This document shows, piece after piece, positions 39,640 to 59,095 of a stretch of 64,000 nucleotides of DNA. The stretch is from Anseranas semipalmata (lineage: Eukaryota > Chordata > Aves > Anseriformes > Anseranatidae): the NCBI GenBank assembly GCA_013399115.1, contig VXAA01005282.1:218687-282686 (forward strand), written 5' to 3'. The translations under genes were made by a program, and so were the position numbers. The notes under the pieces are model-generated. The model had not been told where the DNA came from. It did no database searches and was given only the letters and a program-made list of their open reading frames with translations. Every line of letters starts with the position of its first letter. The first letter of the stretch is position 1.

Positions 39640-40884
39640 TCATTTGTTTCTCTTTGAATGGGCTTTAATTGAAAGCTCAGTGAAAAATGCAGGTTACATT
39701 CTTAGTGTTATCAATAGTTTGTAACAGCAACAACATCAGAACAGTGATGCATCTAATATTTATACACTTTCTAATTTTAGATGTCTAAGAGCAATACATT
39801 ATCAGATATATATATACACACAATTTCAAGCAATTAAAAGTAAATAATAAACCCCTCCTCCCAAACCCCTGAAACAATATATTTCCTTACACTAATAATG
39901 TCTTTTTCACATATACTTGACAAAGAGTCTTTTTAAGTTACTTATCTTAAGAGTAATCTGTTAATGGAGATCCTGGACCAGCCCCATTAAAAGTTCAGTT
40001 TTAAGTTTATACAGCTTGCTAGCCACATAACCAGTGTGGCTTTACATTGTAAACAAATCCCAAATGTCTACAATGATTGGAATCAGTTTGGTGTAAAGGA
40101 GATCTGTGCATCTCATGATGGAATAAATTTAAACCAAAACATTAAAAGACAAAGAGAAAGGGAGGGAAAGAGAGTTATTTGACAAACAAAACAGTTTGGG
40201 GGGATAAATTATGTGATTATTTAAAAAACAAGTTAACTTAATGGTAAGATTCTTATTTTCTGTACAGAGGTTCTGGTTCATCTAGCTTTAGCTGCTCTAG
40301 AAATACGTTCTTTAAAAAAAGTTTGATTTGTGAAATTCAGAAGCATTGCTTCCAACTTTAAAAGCTTGCCCTTTGGCAGTACGAATACAAAGCTTACCAA
40401 AAGTATCTCAGGTGATTGTTCTGTCTCATCTTGTGAGGATAGCTGTACTAGCATTTGGAAACCTCAGGACGTGCACAAAAGCAGTAAGCATAAAGCTTGC
40501 CTTCAACAGGGACTAATCACCCTACCCTCTGCTGGACTTAAACAGATAGAATAAAATGTACCTAGAAAAGTTCAAGTGAAAATAAAAACAGAAAACTGGA
40601 AACGCCCACGAAGGTAAGCATAGGTTAGAGTAATCTTGAAACTGTGGCAATCTTGCTCACTTTTTAACAAAATTACAAATAAAAATCTTCTGAACTTATC
40701 GAATAGGAAATTTTGCAAGTCCAAATGGAAGACAAAGCTGAGCAGAATCCTACGGTTTAGTTAACTTGTGCCAAATGGAATGCGAAGACAGCTGCAGCTT
40801 TCTGACAGAGGTGATCAAAGATGGCTGATAAAGTTTGCAGTAGCTCATAAAGTCCCATCTGGTTTTTTCACTCATTTGAACTGT
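39640..40884 (-). other. WT1: Presumed WT1 3' UTR
   Basis: The sequence follows directly after the TAG stop in exon 10. In all studied WT1 genes the last coding exon runs on into the 3' UTR, so this assignment rests on gene structure and not on any match I can see. The left border is set by the candidate ATTAAA signal and is uncertain. The UTR could extend to about 38700. Confidence 0.5.
39664..39669 (-). terminator. WT1: Candidate proximal WT1 polyadenylation signal (ATTAAA)
   Basis: This common variant hexamer on the minus strand lies about 1.2 kb downstream of the stop codon, near the length expected for the WT1 3' UTR. The flanking sequence lacks a striking GU-rich element. Confidence 0.3.
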
Positions 40885-45962
<5,078 letters not shown>

Positions 45963-46610
45963 CTATAATCGGAAGATTCAATGTGTTACAATAAGAAATG
46001 TAGACTTCACTCATTTCTAAAGCAATCTAGTGGAAGGCCAGAGTCCCATTCGCGATAAAACCGTACAGCGGTGTTGGAATCACTGGGGAAAGGCTGGCAT
46101 AATTTTACCACATTGTCACTGATTTTGAATCTGTTCATTCTAAAAAATGGTCCACTAGGCTAAAGCTACAAAAAACTTTAAGGTTACTTGTTTTTTTTTT
46201 TTTATTGTTTTCTTCTGGAAAAGAACAGAAATATTTTGTTTTATATTTCTTTGAAAACCACATTAAGCCCTTTCCAACTGTTTCAGTTATATATCATTTG
46301 TACAAGGAAAAAACTTGCAGTTTGCTCTAAATTGGATTTAAGGTAAAAAATAAACAAATGAGGTGCTAATTTTTACTATACTAAATGAATTAAAACAAAA
46401 TGAAGAGTACAATTCAACCACAGAAAAATACACATTCTTCCCCAAAACACAAACGATGTTTCTTCCATAGAGCACCACTAAACAGAATTTTCATGAATAC
46501 ATGAATTATTGCAAAGCTTCATGTAAATGCAAACTCTTCCTCCACACTACAGAATTCAGCAGAGATCGTCAGGATGTGTTCTCCCCAGGACCAAAAGTAA
46601 GCTTCTGACT

Positions 46611-46632
46611 TAAATAAATAAATAAATAAATG
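46611..46632. repeat. (AAAT)n microsatellite
   Basis: About five tandem copies of the tetranucleotide. Confidence 0.9.
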
Positions 46633-49354
46633 TGAATTTTGAAATCCTTGTAAGTCTCAAATGAACATGTTTTTCAACGCAAAGGGCTTCACCAAACATA
46701 TAAAGATGCAAAAAGAAATGCAGCAGTTGGGGAGCTTGAGGAAAGAGGGAAACACTGCAAGAATGCAGCATACCGCAGAGTTGGTGAAAACATGGGCAGC
46801 GTAAAAGACCTAATCCATATGCTGTTACAGGAGGAGTGTGTGACGTTTTAGATCTGATTCTCATCTAGTCTAAGGCCCTTTTGCACAACACTGCAATCCT
46901 GCAAGAGACTAAGATATAGTTACAATTTCACCTACATAAAGCCTGTTTCCAGTGCCACAACCCTGCCGAGAGGCCTCAGCACAAGAGCTAAGGAAACATC
47001 TCTCCCTGCAAAGCTGGAAGACCCTGGCTTTTATCTGGAAGGTACGCACCAGACCAGCTGGGACCTGCTTTGTCTACTGTGGAAAGCTGAGATATAAAAC
47101 AAAGATCAAGCATGAAGGACCTAAAGAACAAAAATCAGCTGAAGATACAGGGCGCAGTGGGTTTAATTTCTCTGGGTGTATTTTTAAACACATATCACTC
47201 ATAAATCTTCACTGTAAGTGTCCGCATTTCCGATTATATTAAGATGAGGAAAAGGTTTTTCTTAGCACCAGTTGTATCTTGAATGAGGACTGTAAATTTT
47301 GAGGTACTGCAAAGGAATATGTCTGTGATGCCATGCTCGTCTTGTTCATCATTTGTGAAAGTTAACCGGCATGTCTTATATAAACACTTGTTTGGAATCA
47401 TTACGGTAACAGGATGTGATATTGGATTTAAGGGGCTACAGACATTTCTGCTTGCAGAAAGATTTCTTTTTCCTGCCTGTCATTAGACGCCGTGTAAGAA
47501 TGATTATGGAATCATTTGAAAGGCTTATTAATAGAGCTATCCTGTATTTGTACGGGATTGTGGTCTTAGGCACCAGTGCACACTACTTTAGGTTAAAGCA
47601 GAAGCCTTCTGATCTAGGTAACAGGATAAGCAGCATATTAAGAAGAGCATTCCAAATTCATACTGGTGTGGCTAGGATCAAAATTGCACAAAAGCAACTA
47701 AATCTGCAAGAACAAGTTAACTTCCTGTGACAGTCACCCAAAGGAGTTTACTGATTCTCAAACCTAGGTGTGGACAACTTCTATGTCTGCTGCGCTTAAT
47801 TTATTAACATAAGGGATTAAAGTTGCCACAGGTGTTTGAAATAGTTCCGTACACTTTGACCACAAGGACTCCCAGGGGGGTGCCTGCTTTTCAGAAACCA
47901 CTTACTTCCAAGGAATTCAGCCCTTTGGCAGATTTAAGAGGGGGAATGTCAGCAGAGCAGAATGCAGTGACAGGATGATTGTCTGCTAATTGCAATATAA
48001 ACGAAGAAGATAGTTAAGGAGGTATTTGAATAAAACAGTATAGGAGGTCTGATGGCATGAACATTAAAGCATTTCTTTAAATACTTTGAAATATAATCTT
48101 GACTAAATTGAGGAGAAATTTAAGCAATGCGTATAGGAATTGATCCAATGTGCTTACACAGAGATATGCTGACTGTAGAAAACAAAAAGTAAACAAACAA
48201 GAGGCAGCACAGTATTTGGACAGAAATCCTCATTTCTCTTTCCTTCTACATCTTCCATGTCAGCTAGGGTCAAGCAAAATGCCTGCCGAAGCCAACCGCC
48301 ACATACCTGTTAATTTCCATAAATTTCAACAGAACAGGATGACAGAAATGTCCCAGAGTAGAAGTCTGCTGGTGCCTCATTACATCACTATACAGAAAAG
48401 GGTTAGAGCAGTGTCTCGTTTCCCTTGGACTATTAGAGCCCCTCCATTAAAAGGTTGAAGTCTCTCAATGTACAAAAAACATCCTATAATACTGTCACCT
48501 TCCTATGTGGCCCTATACAAGTTCAAAACAAAACAGAAGAACATGAAGCTCCACCAGCCCTTTCACCTGTGACTCGGAGGTTTCCATGATTATTTACATT
48601 CCATTACTAAAAGATGGCACACAAAAGAAGGGCTAAACTTGGTGCATAATGAAATAGTCAAGATGAGAGAGGACAGAGGGAATAGAAGTTCTTCTAGAAT
48701 AGTATTTAGAAAAAAAATCAGAAAAAATAAAGCTCAACAATCACAGAACAAGTCTGAATCAGCCTTTGCATTTATCACAATAAATACTTTTAATAAAATA
48801 AACCTATTTGCTCAAAGCAGGTTAACTTAAACTAGAGTAAGGATGCACATCTCTGGTGCAAATTAATTTGCACAGACACACGGGAAACAGAAATTCCCAC
48901 TGCTGTAGCAGTTGCACAAATATTCATAGTCTTTTCATTTAATTAAGGCATACAGCAAGAGCAAAAGCCTGCAGCTAACAAGAAAACATGAGGAGAGGAG
49001 GCTGATTTTGGAACAAAAGCCTGCAAGTCTGAATGAGAATCTGAAGGCTTGTCTATACTCACTTCATCAATTTAAGCCCCTTTGCTTCTATATCCAACTA
49101 ATCAGATGAACACACGCCATAATCACAACTTTACCACACTAATGTAACATATTTCTGTTCAACATAATTTGCTTTAGCAAACTTAGAGAAAACTTATGTT
49201 TCTCTCTTTAGTAGGGAGCTTTTATAGGTAACTTCTTCTGTCATCTTCATGCCAGAGTTCAGGTGTGAGAAGACATCATTACTGCTGTGAAACTAATCTC
49301 ATATTTTGAACACATAAATAATCTTATTTTATCCAATAGAAAGAAAGCCTAAAA

Positions 49355-49640
49355 GTGGTGCGTAACGGGTAAGGCCAAAGGTCCGTCCAGCCCAGCAGTT
49401 TCCTGTGGCTCACTGAAGATACCTACAGAACAGAAGATAGCAAGTACGCACCAGTATTTTCCCTGGACTCTCTCCTGCTATGCAGCAGTTTGTGAGTTAG
49501 GGACTTTCAGAGCCAAAGGTGACTTCGTATTTAACGCTCCTTAGTGGGATTCCTTTCAATCAATTTTTCCAGTTGTTTCTTGAACCCACGTAAACTTTCA
49601 GCTTTCCACAGTATTCTGCAGAATGGTATTCCACAGCTCA
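49355..49640 (-). repeat. Old CR1-type LINE 3' region
   Basis: The plus strand carries diverged forms of the reverse complement of an old amniote CR1 tail. In order these are GGTCCGTCCAGCCCAGCAGT, then GTGAGTTAGGGACTTTCAGAG, TATTTAACGCTCC, TTTCTTGAACCC and a final GTATTCCACAGCTC. The order of these blocks is right for the family. It is more diverged than the copy at 51331 and so older. The subfamily is uncertain. Confidence 0.6.
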
Positions 49641-51330
49641 AATACAAAGGTCAGTATTTCAAAGCAATATTGGCAAAAAAAGTGCTATCCTACATGCTAC
49701 CACACTAGGCTCTTGAGAGGGTGCCTGTGCAGTCCCTAGCTCAAGCACAATGACACCCATTTACCATCTGCTTATACAGAGCATATAGCTCTGTCTTTCA
49801 AAGGTGTTGTAACGATGAACTGCACTAATGACTGGAAGGCATTCAGCAGCATGGTGACACGTAGTGAAAAGATACTTGCTTAGTCAAAGCAAATGATGGG
49901 TAGCGTAAAAATGGTTATTAGACTGCATTACTTACACTGCCTAGAGCCTCCAAAATTCACCACCAAGAGCTGAGTCCCCTGCCACATAAAGGTGTTCCTT
50001 CCTGATTTACAGATTCTAATGCTTCATTGTAGAAACCCATACGTGCAGTTGAGCACATTTAGGCTGAAGAATATCCCTAGCAAAAAGGCGGAGAGTATTC
50101 ATTCTCTCTCCAAAGATGCTGGTTTTCATTAGGGTAAATCCACAGTTTTTCCAATGCGTGGTGCTACACCCAAAGGGGCTGAGACAAGAATGGTGATGTT
50201 TCCTCCATACATTAAATTAATGAAGGTCTAGACATCAACTTGTTTCCACAAAGAAATCTCTGAAGTCTGCCACAGGATGACAACTCACGTTAATTGCTGT
50301 ACTGTTGGAAAGTTATATGTATTTTTGCATTTGCTTTCAGAGGCCTATCTACTGCAGCAAAATACACCAAGATAAGAAAAAAGCTTTTTTGGCTGTACAT
50401 GTTTCAATAAAGGCATTGTTAACAATGGATAAGCAGTCCTGGAGGGTACAAAATGTCAACATATTTTCAAAGAAGGCTATGTTGAAACATTGGTAAGAAC
50501 AGATTACAGAACCCAACTTTATGTTTCAGGGCCCTGTTTGATTTTGCAATACTGCAACTGGTGAATGGAAGATCTGATGAGCCAAGTTCTCCATAAATAT
50601 CTATGATAGAAAGGAAAAAGATAAGCAAGAGGCAACATTATTCTGTAATGATATAATCTGCTGTTTTAATATTAGATATATGTTACAGCTTGTTTTCAAA
50701 TCATGTGTCCATAATTAAAAATTTGACCTATCACTACACTAAGAAAGGTAGAAGAGCTTCAAACCCATGAGTGAATCCAGAACCATCTTACAGGAGGATA
50801 AGTAAAATTTTATGTTGGCTGTAGAGAGGAATACCAAACAAATTATTCTCCACTTGAGCTAATATCTGACAGCTCTCCTAACCTCAGAATGGTTTGTCAG
50901 GACTTCTCCCCATCAAAATATTGGAGTGGAAGAAGAAAAGATGCAGCCCTTCATTTAGTAAGAATATTAGGCATTATGTTTACCAACTACTTTCCATCTA
51001 AGTGAGTTTGCTAATTCCATCAAGCCCAATTTCTATTATTTAGTAGCAAACTCTAGAGTGGTGTTACGGAATTCATTGAGTTACAGACAAAAAGGTCATC
51101 AGAGAGCCTAAGAGACAGCTACATAATTATCAACATACACCAGTAGCCTCAACCTTAGTTATACAGGTCCCTTACGATATCCCCTCACCTAAAAACAAAC
51201 AGGTGGAGAAAAGAAAGAAGGTGAAGAGAAGTGTGAACTGTAGCGATCAAAACCATTCCCAACAAGACACACATTCCTCATGGCAATGACCGACCTGCCC
51301 TTGGAGACAACTGGTTTGCAAGTGTTGCTT

Positions 51331-51612
51331 TTGATTTAGAATAGTTCAGCTGGAAGGGCCCTACAAGGATCACCAGTCCAACTGCCTGACCACCTCGGGG
51401 CTAACCAAAAGTCACTGCACATTACTGAGGGCATTACCCAAGTGCCTCCTGAGCACTGCCAGGCCTGGGGCACCAACCACCTCGCTAGGAAGCCTGGTCC
51501 CGTGTCTGACCACCCTCCCGGCACAGACATTCTTCCTCATGCCCAGCCTGAGCCTCCCCTCGGGCAGCTCTGTGCCATTCCCACACGTCCTTCTGATGAT
51601 CAGCTGTTCCAC
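51331..51612 (-). mobile_element. CR1 LINE fragment (3' end)
   Basis: On the plus strand it starts with a GCTGGAAGGGCCCTACAAGG block and continues through typical CR1 phrases: AGGGCATTACCCAAGTGCCT, CTAGGAAGCCTGGTCCCGTG, GACCACCCTCCCGGCAC, TTCTTCCTCATGCCCAGCCTG and CCATTCCCACACGTCC. These are the antisense of the CR1 3' part, so the element lies on the minus strand, the same strand as WT1. It is 5'-truncated and about 280 bases remain. CR1 is the main non-LTR retrotransposon of birds, and this copy is the best single pointer to a sauropsid genome. Confidence 0.93.
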
Positions 51613-53636
51613 AAGAAGGAGCCACAGATCAGGGTCAGATAGGCAGGAAAAGACATGAAGTTACCCTGGAGATTGGAAATTGCTTTACACCACAACAGGC
51701 AGTGCGACTGCCCAGGGGTGCTGAAGAGCATGGGACTGAGAAGGACCACATGGGCACCAAGTCCAGACCCTCCACTGTGCCAAGGAAAATATGTTAAGTC
51801 AGGAGTGTTCACAGACTACCCGCCCCAGATGCTCCCATACAGTAGAGTTCACCAAGCACTCCCAAAATCTAGGACCAACAGGCTACAGGAAGAGACAAGA
51901 AATGAAGGGCATCATGTCCTAAGCATCTACAGCAGCTGGGAGTTTAGTAAGTAAAATTTCCAGATGACAATCACAGGAAATGGACGGTACCCATACAACA
52001 GGCTGAGGACAAAAACCTAACTGTCCCTGCCAGGCTGACTAAGGGGAGAACTCCCTTCTGATCCTAAATCTGAATGCGTCGGCCAGGCAAGTTAACCAAT
52101 TATCCAAGCAATTCTCATACTGGCAGTGCGATAACCCCTTGCTTCCTCTCTTTAGCTGCAACCAACCTTGAAAGCTTACATGGTCTTATCAATGGCAACA
52201 TTTTTATCAGCAAATACAAATTTTGGGAGTCAAGCTGGCCACTTAGAGAAAGCAACTTCCAAAGGTTTGAGAAAAAAAAAAAAGTCTTATTGTCAACATA
52301 TCAAAATATAGTGGGAGAAAGATCTGGGTCCACCTGTATAGAAGAGGTGTTCGAGGGGAAAAAACTTTTTTCCTCTACCCTGTTCCACTATAGCGTAAAC
52401 CAAGGAGAAGGAAGGGGCGTTTATGACCTCAAAGACAAGGGAAGAAGTCTCTCTAGGGATGCTAGACTGCCATAGTCCTGTCCCCTGTCTTCCGGGGATT
52501 TTCTGACTCTACATGCCTAGATTATATGTGGTATAATGCTGGATATCTTCTCCATTAAAAAATAAAAATAAACATAAAAAAATGATGTAAGCTGAAGTCC
52601 TTGTGGTACATCCAAAAATAATATTGTGAAAGCCAAGCAACCAAATGGAATAAAATACAGGACCAGAACAAACAAATTATGATTGCTAAGGTACAGAGTA
52701 AATCAATTTAGAAATGAAAGCAATAGTGATTATGAGAAAAATTCAGAACTGTTTAGGCATACTCACGAAAAATACTGCTGTTAATGTGCCCCAAAAGATC
52801 TACAAATTTTCTTCTATTTCCAATTTATTTACAGAAAATATAATAGCATTTCTGCAGACCTTTGGCTTGAAAGACTAAATTCCAGTTACAATCTAAATTA
52901 TCTCTTATCTGTAATCTGAGCAAAACTGAAGATGTCTATCTGAATGTTTTGCGACTTGCATGTTCAGAAATTAAAAATGCTTTGTAATGTTCATTTCTTA
53001 CCTATCATGGCTTTATGCAAGTGACTAATATCACCACACGGTATCCAAAAAGAAAAGTTTGCAACTATTTTTTATGAAACATTAGACAATCTGCTAAGTC
53101 ACAACAGTATGAACTGCCTTCGTGTTGTCTGTTTTGTCCCATTGACATTCCGCCACATTCACAGGTAACTGAACATCCATTTTTACAGATTCACAGATTT
53201 CTAAATTAGCACAGAAACAGCTGTCTAGATAAAAATGTGATAGGCAACAGAAAATGCATAAGAAGCATATCTAAAGATATATCATAATTATACATTTCCA
53301 ACAGTATAAGTCTTCAAATAGGGGAAACAGTCCTTTCCGATCTTCTGCAAGGTAGAGCAGGGCACTTTATTTCCACATTTTGAGATGTAAATTGAATTGC
53401 CTGAATTCAAAGAGAACCCAGATCTTACCATATAAATTACTGGCTTCAAGCTCAATTCTTCATGGAAAGATCCCACAGCAAGTAAGCTTATTTGCCAATC
53501 CCTGCCTCCAACCCCACCCAGACAAGGCTTATACAGGGGGACAAGATGATGGGAACTTCTTTGTTTGGAACTTCTTTGTTTCTTGTTAACAACAGTTAAA
53601 TTTTGGAGCAAGCTTTGATGCTCCTAAAAAAAAAAA

Positions 53637-53686
53637 GGGAAGGGAAGGGAAGGGAAAGGAAAGGAANGAAAGGAAAGGAAAGGAAA
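53637..53686. repeat. (GGGAA)n/(GGAAA)n microsatellite
   Basis: A purine-only tandem pentamer run that shifts from GGGAA to GGAAA. It follows an A tract (53626-53636) and contains an ambiguous base at 53667. It lies 295 bases downstream of exon 7 within intron 7. Its length is probably variable. Confidence 0.9.
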
Positions 53687-53967
53687 AAGAGGAAGAAAAT
53701 TCACAGCCCTGAATGATGTCCTATAACAGTAAGACAGTGAGGGAGGTGATCTCCTTGCTGTCAGTGCTGCTCTGTGTTTTGTTTTTTACCTTCACAGACT
53801 CTTCTGCATCCAGAAGAGGGACTGCCCCGATGACAGAGCATGTATCTACCCCGACTGACAGATTCTCACTGCCCCTGGCCTGCAGATCAGTTCTTCCACC
53901 TTACGCTGTTTCAAAATCGCCCTACCCACTCTGCTGTCCAGTGCTGTAACACGATTTATATCAGTCA

Positions 53968-55662
<1,695 letters not shown>

Positions 55663-58600
55663 TCAGTGCTCAGCTCCATTTGAGAGGTTTCATTTCTTAA
55701 GCTGGTGATAACACATGTAGAGTTTGCTTCTGTAGCCAGGATATCCAAGCTCAAAAGGAATCCACCAAAGGAAGCCTGCTCCACCTTCGTATGGACCCGC
55801 TCCCTTCCAGCACAATGCACTGACTCCACACATACATCTACTAGTATCCACTAAGTCCAGGAAACAAAAACAAAAAAGGCATGATCTGAACTCTGATGCA
55901 TTTCCACAAAGATTTTAGGTAAGGGGGAAAAATCCGCATAGCAGCATAACTGTGTCATGTGCACATGTACACATTATTTATCAGTTAAATGTGAGGCTGG
56001 CTATTGCTAATATCTTTTGGAATGAGCAAAATGCCTCAAGTTTCACATTAAGTGCAGTGGATTTTTGTCAGCACCTCATGACTCAGATATTACCAGATAC
56101 TACCAAGAAAGTGATGACATTTATAAGAATAGCAGTCATGTACTCATAAACAGAGATTACAAATCAGTGTCCAAACTATTTATCCCACAGATCAGCTTGC
56201 AGGATACACTACAAACTAACCCTTTATAACAAATAAAAAAAATAAAAAGGGATAAATTATCAAGATTCCTTATGCAGCATCATGAGAATTTTAAAAATCT
56301 GTAACTTTTATGTTTTCAGGGTGTCATAACTATATGTTTATCTATTTATATTTATTCTTCAAAATCCTATGCTCCGCTGTCCAGAACATGAGGAATATTG
56401 CTCTTTTTCCTGTTTGTGACCTTCTTAATGTCAAAATAGTGTAAATAAACTTTAAACAAGTATGTTACATTAGTGTGGACATTGCCACATGTATTAATAC
56501 ACACTGGCAACAGTAAGTGTTCATATTTTACACTGTACTAGAAATTAGAAAGCCCAGAACAAAGCCCAAGGGCACACAGCTAGGGACAAAGATGGATACA
56601 TAGGATGTTATCCCAGTCTTTGCCAAATGCTTGCAATAGCAATTTTAAGGGGTCCCTGAGGCCCAGGCTCTCATTTCACTGGTCCTTCCTTTCTCTTCAC
56701 TCAAAGTTCATGTGCAGAGTAGAATTACAAGGAAGTTTTAAACCTCTTAAGTGATTTGCAGAACAGCCAGTGGAACTGGAATGCAGGAGACGTCTCAACT
56801 GTTTGTGAACTTCGCTAAACAGGAGGGGAGCAGTATTTGTGAACAGCTATTACTGCAGCATGTGGGTCACATTCCTCGTTACTTGTCCACATAGCGGCTT
56901 GTAGGCTGCCACCTGGCAGATGTGTTCCTTTAGATCAAGTCCTTTGCTGCTTACAACACTAGATTCAAACCCTGGCTCCACCTGGCCATTCAAACAAAGG
57001 CTATGCCTTTAGGTAAGCATGCTCTGTTTGTTTCAGTTTTAACTGGCACCCACGTGATTATAATGACTTAACTTTTAGGGTAGTGGCAGTAAAGAATCTC
57101 TGATCTGTAACATTCTGTAATTATAAGAGAAATACCACTATCTGATTTAAATGGATTAAATGCTTCCCTAGACACATACCATGTCTACCTAAACAGGGTC
57201 TCCTCTCTGTTCAGGGTTCAGATGTGGCTCTTTGTTCCCTAATACAAGTAACAAATGACCATGCTCCACCAACATTGAATTTTCCTCTCCATTTAAAGGC
57301 AGCAAAGTCCATAGATGTTAAAAAAAAAAGTTGAAAAGCACCCAACGTATGGTGATACCCATGTTAATCACAAATTAAAACAGAAATGAGATGAGAACTG
57401 CTATTTATAAGGAGGACTTTCTGCAGTAGAAGCTATTGCTGATCTGTAATATATCAGCAAATAAAGGGTAAATATGAATTTCAGCATTGGTTACCCTGTG
57501 TAACCTCTCATTCATGCCTGTGCTAGCAACCCTACACCTTACAACAAAGAAGAGACACCAAGTCAGATAAGAATTTGCAGGACAGAAACTTTAGCAGGAG
57601 AAACAGTAATAAGCAGTAAAAGGTTAGGCCACAAAACACAGCCTAACTTTCCCTCCAAACTCCCATAGTTTTCATCTTTCGGTGAAGAACATTTTCGTAA
57701 AGACCAGTCAGTTCTGAAATCATTCCTCCCAAGAATAAGAAACAGAACAAAGAGCTTGGCTGTGCCCTCAAGAGTGACTCTGAATGGGAGTTATCCTCTG
57801 GATGATCTCCACCTCAATTTTTATTGCTTATTTGGGAAGGCTTCCTCAACATTCAGCCTTTTTCATATTTCCTCCCATTATTTCTAATTATACTACACTA
57901 TAACTGTACACACAACTGCAAAGCCTCGAAGATCAGAACTTTTTGGAGCTTCTTGACCCATGGTATATGAAGAAGTGAACAGCCATCTATTTAAACAGCT
58001 CCCTGTGAGAGACATTTTAATAAGCAGTAATCATCGTTCCCATTTTACATAGGGAACATTCTCATCAACACTGGCTGGTACTCAGCATGGTCATATGGAT
58101 GATAACAGCAAAATGAATCGTGAGATTTCTTGGTTAAGATGATGTTTATTCACTATGGAATGATCTGGCCTTCAGGGAGACAGAAATTAACAGGTGACTG
58201 CTCCTTCTGACCGGTGGAGAAACTGGAACACTGAAGGGGGAGTTTTCACGACGAGTCTCCATCGCTGCTCTCTTGAACTTCAACCTTCACTCTGCATCAA
58301 TAGTAACCTCATTGTGAAATACAATTATTTGAATTCCAGCCTCTTTACTCAGTGCCTCCATGGTGTATGCCACAAAAGGTACACCACACTTACACAGCTG
58401 GCTGGCTTTGTAATGCTGCAATTGAAATACTAAAATAAAAACTCTGATAGAAATATATATATAAATCTCCTAAATCCATTACTGAAACTGAAACACCTGC
58501 TTTACTGCATACAAAAGATAACGATCGAATGCAATCCCACATATGCGAGCAACACAAATAACCGATGAATATATACCTCCAGTACTTTAAGTAATTGGAA

Positions 58601-58859
58601 ATCTTAAGAGGGTAGAAGATTCCTTAATTTTCATCTTTCCTAGTCAGGCATTCTACGTTTAACCAGGCAAACAGACAACGCCTCATACACATCGGCCACC
58701 AAAAGTATAAAACTAATAACAAAAGATTGTCCCGATGCACTCCCCATCAAAGCTCTGTAATGGCTACACTGTACATCCCAGTTCCACCACCAGCACCCGC
58801 ATTATAAATGAAAAACACGACGCATTCGAGATTATACTCAGCCGTCCAGATGAGCAGTG

Positions 58860-59095
58860 ATAATTCGGGGCTGGCAAACAGGGGCACCTCAGGAGGGAAG
58901 GGCTCCTCGGAGCGGGACGCGCGCTCCCTCCCGCAGGCCGGGCTGCTCGGGCACCACCGCCGCAGCCCGGGGAGGTGCGCGTGGGGCTGCCCGCAGCCCC
59001 GCTGCTCAGCACGGGCGGCTCGGCCACAGCTCCCGCGCTGCCTTCCCCAGCCCCAGGGGCTGAGCGCCCCCGGGAGAAACTCAGCTAAGGCCGGG
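58860..59095. promoter_or_regulatory. Compact intronic CpG island
   Basis: About 235 bases dense in CpG and GC boxes are set in AT-rich intron, about 3.2 kb upstream of WT1 exon 6. Overlapping frames on both strands (up to 148 codons, 58747-59193, minus) are Ala/Arg/Gly/Pro-rich with no domain, so a coding role is unlikely. It could be an internal or antisense promoter. In people, a short zinc-finger-bearing WT1 transcript starting in the intron just before exon 6 has been described in leukaemia; whether this island is comparable is inference. Confidence 0.55.

Noticed and set aside
56560..56620. MIR-like phrase (AAGGGCACACAGCTAGGGAC)
   Set aside because: Only one short phrase fits, and the rest of a MIR core cannot be followed, so chance similarity is likely enough to leave it out of the annotation.
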